Shown here: positions 7,774 to 16,172 of the stretch, one piece after another | How positions within the stretch are numbered: the stretch's first letter is position 1 | Layout: every line of letters starts with the position of its first letter | Assembly: GCF_018861145.1 (NCBI RefSeq) | Contig: NZ_JAHKQT010000004.1 | Location: 124,001-188,000, forward strand | Direction of reading: 5' to 3' | DNA from: Poseidonibacter lekithochrous | GTDB taxonomy: Bacteria; Campylobacterota; Campylobacteria; Campylobacterales; Arcobacteraceae | DNA length: 64,000 nt | Program-made: the position numbers and the translations under genes | The notes under the pieces: model-generated | Seen by the model: only the letters and a program-made list of their open reading frames with translations | Database searches by the model: none | Told to the model about the DNA's origin: nothing

Positions 7774-9342
7774 ATGCAAAAAATTGATAAAAATTTAAAC
7801 ATAGCAGGAAGATTATCTCTTTCTTTTATAAATCATCCATTAACACTAATACTTGGTGTATTTATTTTAGTTCTTGGATATATTTCTTTAGTATTTATGC
7901 CAAGAGAAGAAAACCCGCAAATAAAAGTAAGTGGAGGTGCAGTTATAGTTGCACTTCCAGGTGCAACTCCTAGTGAAATTCAAAAGGTAATAATACAACC
8001 TTTAGAAAAAAAGATAAAAGAGATAAAAGGTGTTGAGCATATTTATTCTTTTGCAAAAGATTCAGTAGGAATCGTACAAGCTCAATACTTTATAGGCCAA
8101 GATAAAGAAGAATCAAATCTTAAACTTTATGACCAAGTTATGAGAAATATGGATTTAATGCCAAGTGGAGCTATGCAGCCTATTATAAAAACTATGGATA
8201 TTGATACAGATATTCCAATTGCAACTATGGCATTTTATTCTATGAAAAAAGATGGAAAAGATTTAATTAGCCAAACACAACTTTATAAAGAAGTAAATAA
8301 AATCACAAGAGATGTAAACAAAATCCAAAATGTTGCACTTGTAGATTTAAAAGGTGAGAAAAAAGAGCAATATAATATTTTAATTGATTCAAATAAAATC
8401 TCAGCTTATAATTTATCTATTGGTCAAGTTATGAAACAAGTACAAGCCTTATCTTATAAAATAGCAGATATCAATGGAAATACAAAAACTGGGGATGTAG
8501 TTGTATTTGGAATAAAACAAGCTATTGAGTCTAAGAAAGATATAGAAAATATAATTATTTCATATCAAAATAGTGTTGCTATTTATTTAAAAGATATAGC
8601 AAGTGTACAAAGGTCTTATGATATTCAAAATAATAAAGAAGCGCAACTATATCAAAAAGATGCACAAGGAAACTTTGAAGAAATAGAACAAGTTACTATG
8701 AGTATATCAAAGCTAAATGGCTCAAACTCTGTTATTATAAATGAAGAGATATTTAAATATATGGATTCAATAAAAGAAGAACTACTTAATAAAAATATTG
8801 CATTTACAATTACAAGAGATGATGGATACACAGCTAATAATGCTGTGAACTCCCTTGTTCAAAACTTATTGATTTCTATTGTAATTATTGCTATTTTACT
8901 TATTTTTACTTTAGGCTTTAAAGAAGCTATGATTGTTTCACTTGCAGTTCCTATGATTTTATCACTTACTTTATTTGCTGGATTTTTATTTGATGAAACA
9001 ATTAATAGAATCACACTTTTTGCTCTTTTAGTATCCCTTGGAATGTTAGTAGATGCTGCTATTATTGTAATTGAAAATATTCATAGACATAGAAAAGAAA
9101 ATCCAAATACAGACATCTCAATAATCTCCATAAATGCAACAAATGAAATTGGAAATGCAACAAATATAGCAACACTAGCTATTGTAATGACTTTTATTCC
9201 TATGTTCTTTGTAGGTGGAATGATGGGTCAATTTATGCACCCTCTTCCTATTTTTATATCTATTTCTCTTGTTATGTCTTTATTTGTAGCTTACGCATTT
9301 ACTCCATACTTAATGAAAAAAATTTATAAGGTTAAAAAATGA
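7774..9342 (+). CDS. RND efflux permease, N-terminal half
   Basis: First half of an inner-membrane, proton-driven RND pump. It has TM1 (about 22-42), a large periplasmic loop (45-360), then TM2-TM6 (about 365-515). A GMLVDAAIIVIENIHRHR stretch in the TM4 region matches the RND signature with its proton-relay acidic residues. The frame stops in the cytoplasmic segment between TM6 and TM7, the midpoint of a normal ~1050-residue permease, and overlaps the next gene by four bases. The stop follows a run of six A (9334-9339). One extra A would join both halves in frame, so this may be a natural split, a recent frameshift or a sequence error. Confidence 0.9.
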   Translation: MQKIDKNLNIAGRLSLSFINHPLTLILGVFILVLGYISLVFMPREENPQIKVSGGAVIVALPGATPSEIQKVIIQPLEKKIKEIKGVEHIYSFAKDSVGIVQAQYFIGQDKEESNLKLYDQVMRNMDLMPSGAMQPIIKTMDIDTDIPIATMAFYSMKKDGKDLISQTQLYKEVNKITRDVNKIQNVALVDLKGEKKEQYNILIDSNKISAYNLSIGQVMKQVQALSYKIADINGNTKTGDVVVFGIKQAIESKKDIENIIISYQNSVAIYLKDIASVQRSYDIQNNKEAQLYQKDAQGNFEEIEQVTMSISKLNGSNSVIINEEIFKYMDSIKEELLNKNIAFTITRDDGYTANNAVNSLVQNLLISIVIIAILLIFTLGFKEAMIVSLAVPMILSLTLFAGFLFDETINRITLFALLVSLGMLVDAAIIVIENIHRHRKENPNTDISIISINATNEIGNATNIATLAIVMTFIPMFFVGGMMGQFMHPLPIFISISLVMSLFVAYAFTPYLMKKIYKVKK

Positions 9343-10994
9343 AATTAGAAAACTTTATATTTAATATTTTAGAAAGTAAAGTTAAATCCTTTCTCGTTTA
9401 CTTTATTGCATTTATTTTATTTGCCTTAAGTATTGCTACTTTTCCAACAGAAATTATAAAAGCAAAAATGCTTCCAAGTAAAGATTCAAATACATTTTCA
9501 ATTTATGTGGATTTAAAAGATGGTTCAAGTAAATTACAAACAAAAGAAGTAACAAGATGTATTTCTTCAAATCTTCAAAAAAACGAACTAGTTACAAATG
9601 TTTCAGTGTTCATTGGGGAAGGTCAGCCTTTAGATTTTGCAGCAATGGTTAAACAAAGTGCTTTAAAAGACAAACAATCTCAAGCTGAAATAATGGTAAA
9701 TATTAAAAAAGTAGAAAATAGAGATATCACAAGTTATAATTTAATAAGCAATTTAAGAGAAAATATTCAAAGAACCTGTTCTTTATATGATGCAAACATA
9801 AAATTTATAGAACTTCCAGCAGGACCACCTGTCCTTGCTTCAATAGTTGCTGAAATCTATGGTGGAAATACTTTCCAATCAAGAAGAGATTTTTCACAAA
9901 AAATAGCATCTATTTTAAAAGAGCAAGCTACTTTAGTAGATATTGATATAATGGCTGATAAGGATTATATTAAATATCAATTAGAACTTGATAATAATAA
10001 AATCATTAAAAGTGGCATTAATTTGGAGCAAATAAAAAATATTCTTTATTTAGCATATGAAGGTATGGAGATTTCTGTTGTTAATGAAGAAAAGGCAGAA
10101 AACCAAATACCTATATTTTTAAGATTAGATGATTCAAGACTTTTAGAAAGCTCAACAAAACAAAGTTTAGAAAGTAAATTACAAACATTAAAAGTAGTAA
10201 ATAAACAAGGTCTTATGATTAGTTTAGCTTCATTTATTACTATTAAAGAAGTAATAAATGAGCCTACATTGACATCAAAAAATTTAAATATGATGATAAA
10301 TGTAATAGCTGAAACAAACAAAGATAGTCAAATCTACCCTCTTTTAGATGCTAGAAATCAAATATTAAATGATTTAAAAGAAGATTATATAATCACTAAA
10401 ACAAATATGTTAAATCTCTTATTTAAAGATAAAATTACAGATGAAGAGTTTGATTTAGTTTTTGATGGTGAATTAAAAGTTACAATTGATACTTTTATAG
10501 ATTTAGGGGGAGCATTTATTATTGCTTTAGTTTTAATCTTTTTCTTAATGGTAATGTATTATAAAAGTTTTGCTCTTTCAGCTGGAATTGTATTAGCTAG
10601 TTTTATATCAATTGTAGGAGTTATTTTTGCCCATGTACTTATGGATATTATTACAGAAGATACATTTTACTTAACAGCCACATCATTGATCGGATTTATT
10701 GGACTAATTGGAATAAACTCAAGAAACTCAACTTTAATTATAGATTTTTCAAAACAATTAGTAGTTGAAAAAGAATTAAGTATAAATCATGCTATTGCAC
10801 AAGCAACGTCAACGCGTTCTAAGCCCATAATCTTAACAGTTCTAACAATGGTATTTGCAAGTTCACTTCTAGCTACTGATGCTGTTTTTGGAGGCTTAGG
10901 AATTGCCTTGATAGGTGGAACATTGATATCATATATTGTATCAATGTTCTTTGTTCCTGTAATTATAAAAAATCAATTATATAAGATCGTTTAA
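9339..10994 (+). CDS. RND efflux permease, C-terminal half
   Basis: Second half of the same pump: TM7 (about 15-35), a second large periplasmic loop (about 40-380) and TM8-TM12 (about 385-545). The LIGFIGLIGINSRNSTLIIDF stretch corresponds to the conserved TM10-TM11 segment of RND permeases, where GIVVNNAILLID is usual. The ATG has its own AAGG seven bases upstream and overlaps the upstream stop as ATGA, so independent coupled translation is plausible. Together the halves make about 1073 residues, a normal full-length permease. Each half alone has the pseudo-twofold repeat of the family, so assembly of a functional pump from two chains is mechanically possible but unproven. Confidence 0.9.
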   Translation: MKLENFIFNILESKVKSFLVYFIAFILFALSIATFPTEIIKAKMLPSKDSNTFSIYVDLKDGSSKLQTKEVTRCISSNLQKNELVTNVSVFIGEGQPLDFAAMVKQSALKDKQSQAEIMVNIKKVENRDITSYNLISNLRENIQRTCSLYDANIKFIELPAGPPVLASIVAEIYGGNTFQSRRDFSQKIASILKEQATLVDIDIMADKDYIKYQLELDNNKIIKSGINLEQIKNILYLAYEGMEISVVNEEKAENQIPIFLRLDDSRLLESSTKQSLESKLQTLKVVNKQGLMISLASFITIKEVINEPTLTSKNLNMMINVIAETNKDSQIYPLLDARNQILNDLKEDYIITKTNMLNLLFKDKITDEEFDLVFDGELKVTIDTFIDLGGAFIIALVLIFFLMVMYYKSFALSAGIVLASFISIVGVIFAHVLMDIITEDTFYLTATSLIGFIGLIGINSRNSTLIIDFSKQLVVEKELSINHAIAQATSTRSKPIILTVLTMVFASSLLATDAVFGGLGIALIGGTLISYIVSMFFVPVIIKNQLYKIV

Positions 10995-11011
10995 ATATGA
11001 TAAAAAAAGTC

Positions 11012-11839
11012 TTAGAAGCCTTGTTCCTCTAAGGCTTTTGCATAAGAACAAGATTTTTTAGACCCAAGTTCACAAGCTTTTTTAAATAATGCCTTTGCAC
11101 TAACTTTAGATTTATTTACACTTCTTCCTTCATAATAAGAAACACCTAAATTCATACAAGCACTTGCTATATTATTTTCACAAGCTCTAAAATAAAGTTT
11201 ATTTGCTATATTATAGTTTTTTTCTACACCATTGCCTTTTGCATATAATAAACCTAAGTTATAACAAGAAATATCAATCCCAGAATTACAAGCTTTTTCA
11301 TATAAATCATGGGCCATTTTATAATCTTGTTTTACACCTAGACCTTGTTTATATAAAACTCCTAAGTTCATACAAGAGTAGTTTACATCATTATCACAAG
11401 CTAGTTTAAAATAAATACTTGCCTTTTTATAATCTTGATACTCTTTTTTTGTATATAAAGAAGCTAAGTTATGACAACTTCTATAAGCACCACCTTCGCA
11501 AGATTTTGTATATAATTTAATAGCTTTAAGTTTGTTTTCTACAACACCTTTTCCTTTGTCATATAATAATCCTAAATTGTAGCAAGCATTAAAAACATCA
11601 CCATTACATGCTTTTTCATAATACTCAGATGCTTTTAAATAATCTCTTTGTTTTGTATGTCCACTTTCATAAGCAAAGCCAAGGTTATAACAAGCTACAT
11701 ATCTATTTTCATTACAAGCATCTTCATAAAACAAATATGCTTTTTTATAATCAGCTTTTAAATAAGCTTCATTTCCCATTGTTAAATTGCTTGAATTCAA
11801 ATTTAAGATAAATAAGAATACAAGTATTATTATTTTCAT
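11012..11839 (-). CDS. Sel1-repeat (TPR-like), cysteine-rich exported protein
   Basis: About seven Sel1-like repeats of 36 residues follow a signal peptide. Each repeat has the pattern A..Y.KAC..G...SC.NLG..Y..G, with a cysteine pair spaced as in the Helicobacter Hcp proteins, where the pairs form disulfides within each repeat. It is therefore probably a periplasmic or secreted helical scaffold; the partner is unknown. A start 33 bases upstream is possible, but the ATG at 11839 has AAGGA at ideal spacing and begins the signal peptide (MKIIILVFLFILNL), so I chose it. The 3' end overlaps the terminator of the convergent efflux operon. Confidence 0.85.
   Translation of the reverse strand: MKIIILVFLFILNLNSSNLTMGNEAYLKADYKKAYLFYEDACNENRYVACYNLGFAYESGHTKQRDYLKASEYYEKACNGDVFNACYNLGLLYDKGKGVVENKLKAIKLYTKSCEGGAYRSCHNLASLYTKKEYQDYKKASIYFKLACDNDVNYSCMNLGVLYKQGLGVKQDYKMAHDLYEKACNSGIDISCYNLGLLYAKGNGVEKNYNIANKLYFRACENNIASACMNLGVSYYEGRSVNKSKVSAKALFKKACELGSKKSCSYAKALEEQGF
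11016..11041 (+). terminator. Terminator of the RND efflux operon
   Basis: AAGCCTT, an 8-base loop, AAGGCTT and TTT. It begins 22 bases after the permease stop and lies inside the last codons of the convergent Sel1 gene. Confidence 0.6.
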
Positions 11840-12054
11840 ATCTATTTCCTTGCAAAAAATTATTAATAGCAATTAGCTATCTTTTCTTATTCTAACAAAT
11901 TATAAATAAGGTTTAAATTTAAAATATATTATTATATTATTAATTTTTATATAAAAAAGTAAGATATTTGTATTAAATAAAAGCATTTAATATTTCTTAT
12001 GTATTTAATACTTTTATCTGGTATATTTTAAGGATATTATTATTTTTTTAAATT

Positions 12055-12109
12055 TGTAAAAAAACTAATAATTCATAGTATTTTAAAGAGAGTATTAGTC
12101 TTTTTTTAT
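12055..12109. terminator. Terminator at the end of the rplI-GNAT operon
   Basis: ACTAATA (12064-12070) pairs with TATTAGT (12093-12099), flanked by A-runs and T-runs on both sides. On the minus strand the hairpin is followed by TTTTTTT, so it fits the end of the long minus-strand operon. It would also work in the other direction. Confidence 0.55.
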
Positions 12110-12567
12110 AAATCTAAGACCATTGCAATTTCATCACATACAGGAAAATGCTTACAACGAATACAGTCAGCCCAGATTTTATGTTCTGGAATTGCTTCTT
12201 TTTCTATTACACGAAATCCAGATTTCTCAAAAAAACTTTGTGCATATGTTAAAGATAATATTTGTTCTAACTTATATTTTCTTCCTTCTTTTATACACTC
12301 TTCTACTAGTTTTTTTCCAAGATTTAAACCTCTAAATTTTTTAGATACCACTAAACTTCTAACTTCAGCAAGTCTTGCAGAATGAATATGTAAAGCTGTA
12401 AATCCAGCCATCACTCCATCTACTTCAACAACAGTATAAGATCTGATTGTATTAGCCATTTCATCTTCAGTTCTTAAAAGAATATTTCCATTTTCAACTT
12501 CTGCTTTCACAAGCTCTTGCATTAAAACAATTGAAGTTACATCAGGCTTATAAAAGTTAACTTCCAA
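12106..12567 (-). CDS. GNAT N-acetyltransferase, probable short-form N-acetylglutamate synthase
   Basis: A single GNAT domain. The acetyl-CoA binding motif A is visible as VVSKKFRGLNLGKKLVEE (about 73-90, with the R/Q-x-x-G-x-G/A-type loop). The protein ends in DCIRCKHFPVCDEIAMV, a three-cysteine tail (C-x2-C-x5-C) that I associate with the stand-alone ArgA-like acetyltransferases of Campylobacterota. These take the place of the kinase-fused ArgA in arginine synthesis. That role is inference; another amine substrate is possible. The start overlaps the engB stop by 11 bases. It is the last gene of the long minus-strand operon. Confidence 0.75.
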   Translation of the reverse strand: MEVNFYKPDVTSIVLMQELVKAEVENGNILLRTEDEMANTIRSYTVVEVDGVMAGFTALHIHSARLAEVRSLVVSKKFRGLNLGKKLVEECIKEGRKYKLEQILSLTYAQSFFEKSGFRVIEKEAIPEHKIWADCIRCKHFPVCDEIAMVLDL

Positions 12568-13159
12568 ATAAATACTCCGTAATTCTATTTTGAAGAGATT
12601 CTACACCTTTTTTCTTTAAATTTGAGATAAATATTCCATCAGGATTTTCTCTTTTTAATTTTTGTAAATCATTTTGTTTTAATTTATCTATTTTAGTGAA
12701 AGCATTGATAATAATTTGATCACCTCTTTTATTAGCCTTTAAAAACTCATCAACATTTTTATCAATAGCTAAATCAGTATGTCTAGAATCAATTAAATGT
12801 ACAAAAATCTGTAAACATTGTCTTTGTTCTAAATATCCTGTTAAGTTTGAATTCCAATCTTTTTTTAAACTTTTTGAAACTTTTGCATAACCAAATCCAG
12901 GTAAATCTACAAATCTAGCATATAAAAAAGGTACTTCTTCTTTATCAGTTTTAAACTTGATATTAAAATAATTAATAAGTTGTGTTTTACCAGGTGTTGA
13001 TGAAGACTTTGCTAAACCTTTTCTATGTGTTAATGTATTTAATAAAGATGATTTTCCTACATTAGATCTACCTAAAAAAGCCACCTCTGCCTTATCTGGA
13101 CTTGGTGAATCATGAATACTTTGTGCTGATTCCATAAAATTTGCTTCGACTATTCTCAT
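12557..13159 (-). CDS. engB: Ribosome biogenesis GTP-binding protein EngB (YsxC/YihA)
   Basis: Small TRAFAC GTPase needed for large ribosomal subunit assembly. G1 is GRSNVGKSS (residues 30-38), G3 is DLPGFGYAK, and G4 is TKIDK near residue 155. The 200-residue length is typical. The proline-glycine run around GFGYAKVSK is diagnostic of this family against Era and Der. It lies 12 bases downstream of lptA and overlaps the following GNAT gene by 11 bases, so it is part of the operon. Confidence 0.96.
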   Translation of the reverse strand: MRIVEANFMESAQSIHDSPSPDKAEVAFLGRSNVGKSSLLNTLTHRKGLAKSSSTPGKTQLINYFNIKFKTDKEEVPFLYARFVDLPGFGYAKVSKSLKKDWNSNLTGYLEQRQCLQIFVHLIDSRHTDLAIDKNVDEFLKANKRGDQIIINAFTKIDKLKQNDLQKLKRENPDGIFISNLKKKGVESLQNRITEYLFGS

Positions 13160-13171
13160 TTAATATTTTCC

Positions 13172-13657
13172 TTACTTTTGCGAGCCACGCTCAATATTTA
13201 TTATAAATCTTACAGGTTTATTATCACTACCACTTACTTTTGCTTCACCGCTTAATTGATTTACATAAATTTTTTCGCCATAAATTTTTCTATCATCATT
13301 TTTTTCTTGTAAAAATCCATTCCCAAGTATTGTATATTCTTGCTTTAAAGGAGAATAAATAACTTTATTTCCTTTCCCTATATAATGCTTTACATCTGTT
13401 ATAATTTCAAAATCTACATTACCTGTTGCTATATATTTTGAAGGAATCTTTCCTGAACTTTCTTTTTTAGTTACAAAATAAATATCAACTTTTTGTGCAT
13501 TTAATTTATCTTTTCCCATTTGTATTTTTACATTTCCAGTGAAAGTTGAAATACCTTTTTTATCATTTGCTTCAAAATTTTGTGCATCAATTACTAATTG
13601 TTGAGTTTGTCCTAATAACAATGTAGAACATACTAATAAACCTGCTAAAAATTTCAT
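13172..13657 (-). CDS. lptA: LPS transport periplasmic protein LptA
   Basis: Periplasmic bridge protein of the Lpt system, carrying LPS from LptC to the outer-membrane LptD. A signal peptide covers about residues 1-16 (MKFLAGLLVCSTLLLG). The body is an OstA/LptA jellyroll-type domain (VIDAQNFEANDKKGISTFTG, then repeated strands). The 161-residue length is normal. It follows lptC by 9 bases and precedes engB, so the operon supplies consecutive components kdsC-lptC-lptA. The transporter LptBFG is not in this window. Confidence 0.92.
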   Translation of the reverse strand: MKFLAGLLVCSTLLLGQTQQLVIDAQNFEANDKKGISTFTGNVKIQMGKDKLNAQKVDIYFVTKKESSGKIPSKYIATGNVDFEIITDVKHYIGKGNKVIYSPLKQEYTILGNGFLQEKNDDRKIYGEKIYVNQLSGEAKVSGSDNKPVRFIINIERGSQK

Positions 13658-13666
13658 TATTTACCT

Positions 13667-14200
13667 TTATTTTTTATTTTTAACTTCTATTTCAAAATGA
13701 ACATTTTTAGATTTCATATAGTTTTTTGTTCCATCTAAATATAAGTCTGTACCTTTAATAGTATTATTATAATAATAACCATCATAAGGTACCTTATTTG
13801 TTGCTAATTTAGTTTTTATATTATAATCCATTGAATTAGTATTTAAATTTATAAAATCATCTCTATTGTATTTTACATCTCTTTGTAAAGTTAAGTCATC
13901 ACCTTTTTTTATAATAACTTGAGCTTCTAAAGTTTCAATTTTATAATCTTTATTTTCTAAATTATTTCTTAAAAGAATATTTGCATCATACATTTCATCT
14001 CTTGTTTTATATTTTATAGCATGACTTCCTTGAACAACTCTTGATACATTTTTATCCGTTACAGTATACATTAATGGTTTTTCAAATACTACTAATGGAA
14101 TATCTTTAATATCACTATTATTTACTCTATTCTCAACAGGAATAAAATATGACCCAATTGCTAAAAATAATAATGAATAATTAAAAAGTTTTATATCCAT
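13667..14200 (-). CDS. lptC: LPS export protein LptC
   Basis: Bitopic inner-membrane protein that receives LPS from LptB2FG and passes it to LptA. A single N-terminal membrane anchor (about 5-20) is followed by a strand-rich periplasmic domain with the LptC pattern (...YDANILLRNNLENKDYKIETL..., about 70-100). The sequence is poorly conserved in this family; its position between kdsC and lptA is strong support. It overlaps kdsC by 10 bases. The 177-residue length fits. Confidence 0.88.
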   Translation of the reverse strand: MDIKLFNYSLLFLAIGSYFIPVENRVNNSDIKDIPLVVFEKPLMYTVTDKNVSRVVQGSHAIKYKTRDEMYDANILLRNNLENKDYKIETLEAQVIIKKGDDLTLQRDVKYNRDDFINLNTNSMDYNIKTKLATNKVPYDGYYYNNTIKGTDLYLDGTKNYMKSKNVHFEIEVKNKK

Positions 14201-14688
14201 GCGTTTAGAAAATCCTCTTCAAGTCCATCTTCTTTACAAATATACTCAATCATTTCTCGAACAGCTCCACTTCCACCTTGATTTTTACAAACTACGTGCA
14301 CAAAATCTTTTAAATATTGTGTACCGTTTAAAGGTGTGAAAGAGAGTCCTGCTTTTTTAAGCATTTTATAGTCATTTAAATCATCCCCAATGGCTGCAAC
14401 TTGATTCCATGAAAGTCCTTCATCATCAAGTATCTTTTGTAGAACTTCATCTTTGTTATGAATACCTTGATGTAAGTGTTCAATTTTTAAATCTTTTGCA
14501 CGTCGTTCAACTATCAAAGAATTTCTTCCTGTTATAATTGCAGCTTTTTTTCCAAGCTTTTTTGTCCAAGTAGCAATTGCTAAACCATCTGCTACATCAA
14601 AGGATTTTAATTCATCACCTGAATTAGTATATGTAATCTGACCATTTGTTAATGTACCATCAACGTCTAAAACAATAAGTTCAATCAT
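14191..14688 (-). CDS. kdsC: 3-deoxy-D-manno-octulosonate 8-phosphate phosphatase KdsC
   Basis: Dephosphorylates Kdo 8-phosphate, the last step before CMP activation in Kdo synthesis for LPS. It is a HAD-family C0-type phosphatase: motif I D8-V-D10-G-T-L-T with nucleophile and acid Asp, motif II in ITGRNS, and motif IV GDDLNDYKML. The 165 residues lack a cap domain, as expected for tetrameric KdsC. It sits between hisB and lptC. The 13-base stretch just before its start is a tandem copy of the hisB end, which keeps an AAGG six bases before the ATG. Confidence 0.93.
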   Translation of the reverse strand: MIELIVLDVDGTLTNGQITYTNSGDELKSFDVADGLAIATWTKKLGKKAAIITGRNSLIVERRAKDLKIEHLHQGIHNKDEVLQKILDDEGLSWNQVAAIGDDLNDYKMLKKAGLSFTPLNGTQYLKDFVHVVCKNQGGSGAVREMIEYICKEDGLEEDFLNAWI

Positions 14689-14711
14689 AGAACACCTTCA
14701 TAGAACACCTT
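14686..14711. repeat. 13-bp tandem duplication at the hisB-kdsC junction
   Basis: CATAGAACACCTT occurs twice in a row (14686-14698 and 14699-14711). On the minus strand the unit carries the hisB stop and the kdsC ATG as an ATGA overlap. The duplication has separated the two signals by one unit length. Confidence 0.9.
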
Positions 14712-15270
14712 TTGTACTAGGAATACCTAATCTTTCATTTTTAAGAAGTGCACGTCTAAGTGCCACAGCAAAAGCTTTAAAACTAGCTTCTAAAATATGG
14801 TGTTTATTTCTTCCTCTTTCTTGAATAATATGAACTGTTAATCCAGCATTTCCAGACACAGCATGAAAGAATTCTTCTGCTAATTCAACATCAAAATCTC
14901 CCACTTTTCCTGAAACATTTACTTCATAAACTAAATAAGGTCTATTTGATAAATCCAAAGCACACGTAACTGCTGCTTCATCCATTACAACAGTTGCATT
15001 TCCATATCTCTCAACTGCTTCAATTGGGAAGATTTCTTGTTTTAAAGCTTTACCCAATACTATCCCACAATCTTCAACTGTATGGTGTGCATCAATATGT
15101 AAATCTCCATCACATGATAAATCAATATCAATTCCACTATGCTTTGAAAAAGCTTCTAACATATGATCAAAAAAACCAACACCCGTATTAATATTAGATT
15201 TACCACTTCCATTAATATCTAATTTACATTTAATATCTGTTTCTTTTGTTTTTCTATTTTGTTCTACCAT
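14698..15270 (-). CDS. hisB: Imidazoleglycerol-phosphate dehydratase HisB
   Basis: Catalyses the sixth step of histidine synthesis, dehydrating imidazole glycerol phosphate with two Mn ions. The family's histidine-rich metal motifs are visible: GFFDHMLEAFSKHSG, DLHIDAHHTVEDCG and, in the second half, FFHAVSGNAGLTVHI and NKHHILEASFKAFAVALR. The 190-residue monofunctional form lacks the histidinol-phosphatase domain of the E. coli protein. No other his pathway enzyme is in this operon (hisS elsewhere in the window is a tRNA synthetase), so its position is separate from a classical his operon. Confidence 0.97.
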   Translation of the reverse strand: MVEQNRKTKETDIKCKLDINGSGKSNINTGVGFFDHMLEAFSKHSGIDIDLSCDGDLHIDAHHTVEDCGIVLGKALKQEIFPIEAVERYGNATVVMDEAAVTCALDLSNRPYLVYEVNVSGKVGDFDVELAEEFFHAVSGNAGLTVHIIQERGRNKHHILEASFKAFAVALRRALLKNERLGIPSTKGVL

Positions 15271-15278
15271 TTTAAACC

Positions 15279-16172
15279 CTATTTTCTAATTATAATTGCA
15301 CTATTTAAACCATTTGAATCTTTAAACATCTGTGCTTGATTTTGTGAGCTAAAACCTCTAATTAATACTTTATGCAAAAATCTATTATTTGAAACCACTT
15401 TTACTACATCAACATTATATTGATTATTTATCATCGTTTCATATTTTCTTTTTGTTTGCATTGCTCCTTCTAATTTACTAAAAGCACCAACTTGAATATT
15501 ATAGTTATCATGAACTATAGTTTTTTCTTCTATTTCCATTGAATCCATAAGAGTGATTGGTTCTACTTTAACTACTTCTTTAGTTACAATAGGTTTTTTA
15601 TATACTTGTTGTACAGGTGCATTATAATTTTGTATTTCGCCATTATATCCTAAAACAGTTATTTTTACCCTTGCTGTTCCATCTTTTACCATATCGATTT
15701 TATGAGCTGCTGTATTTGATAAATCAATAATTCTTCCATCAACAAAAGGACCTCTATCGTTAACTCGGACAACTACACTTTTACCATTTTCAAGATTATC
15801 AACTCTAACTACTGTATTCATAGGTAAGGTTTTATGTGCAGCTGTTAAAGCATACATATTATATGTTTCACCATTTGAAGTTTTTTTAGCATGAAAATTA
15901 GGTCCATACCAAGATGCGATTCCACTGAACTGATCATTTATATTTGGAATAAATGGATAATAATCTTCACCAAAAACGGTATAAGGTCGAAGGGTAGCTC
16001 TATGCATTGCTTTAGAGTTTCTTATTTGGCTATTTGATGTATTTTTATATATTTTATTTATATCTGAAGATTTAACACTTTGTTTTTTTGAAGAACATCC
16101 TGTTATTAAAAGTGCACCAGCTATTAAACTAGTAGTTATTCCATATTTAAAAATTTTATTTATATATTGCAA
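15279..16172 (-). CDS. rlpA: Septal ring lytic transglycosylase RlpA family lipoprotein
   Basis: Cleaves peptidoglycan glycan strands lacking stem peptides, usually at the division septum. A lipoprotein signal ends in LLITGC. A double-psi beta-barrel domain (about 80-190; [19 protein letters not shown] and [18 protein letters not shown], with the catalytic Asp in NDRGPF) is followed by a SPOR domain (about 220-295), which binds denuded glycans. A TTG at 16184 is possible, but the TTG at 16172 has GGAG eight bases upstream and gives the better start. Both overlap the mltD end. It is paired with mltD, so two glycan-cleaving enzymes are made together. Confidence 0.9.
   Translation of the reverse strand: MQYINKIFKYGITTSLIAGALLITGCSSKKQSVKSSDINKIYKNTSNSQIRNSKAMHRATLRPYTVFGEDYYPFIPNINDQFSGIASWYGPNFHAKKTSNGETYNMYALTAAHKTLPMNTVVRVDNLENGKSVVVRVNDRGPFVDGRIIDLSNTAAHKIDMVKDGTARVKITVLGYNGEIQNYNAPVQQVYKKPIVTKEVVKVEPITLMDSMEIEEKTIVHDNYNIQVGAFSKLEGAMQTKRKYETMINNQYNVDVVKVVSNNRFLHKVLIRGFSSQNQAQMFKDSNGLNSAIIIRK

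Noticed and set aside
9331-9345. Programmed -1 frameshift site for the RND permease
   Set aside because: The A6 run is suggestive, but no stimulatory hairpin or upstream Shine-Dalgarno-like enhancer is clear, and the second gene has its own ribosome binding site. Kept only as an option in the split-permease finding.
12106-12567. GNAT as a ribosomal-protein acetyltransferase (RimI) because it follows engB
   Set aside because: The C-terminal three-cysteine tail and overall pattern fit the short ArgA-like group better.
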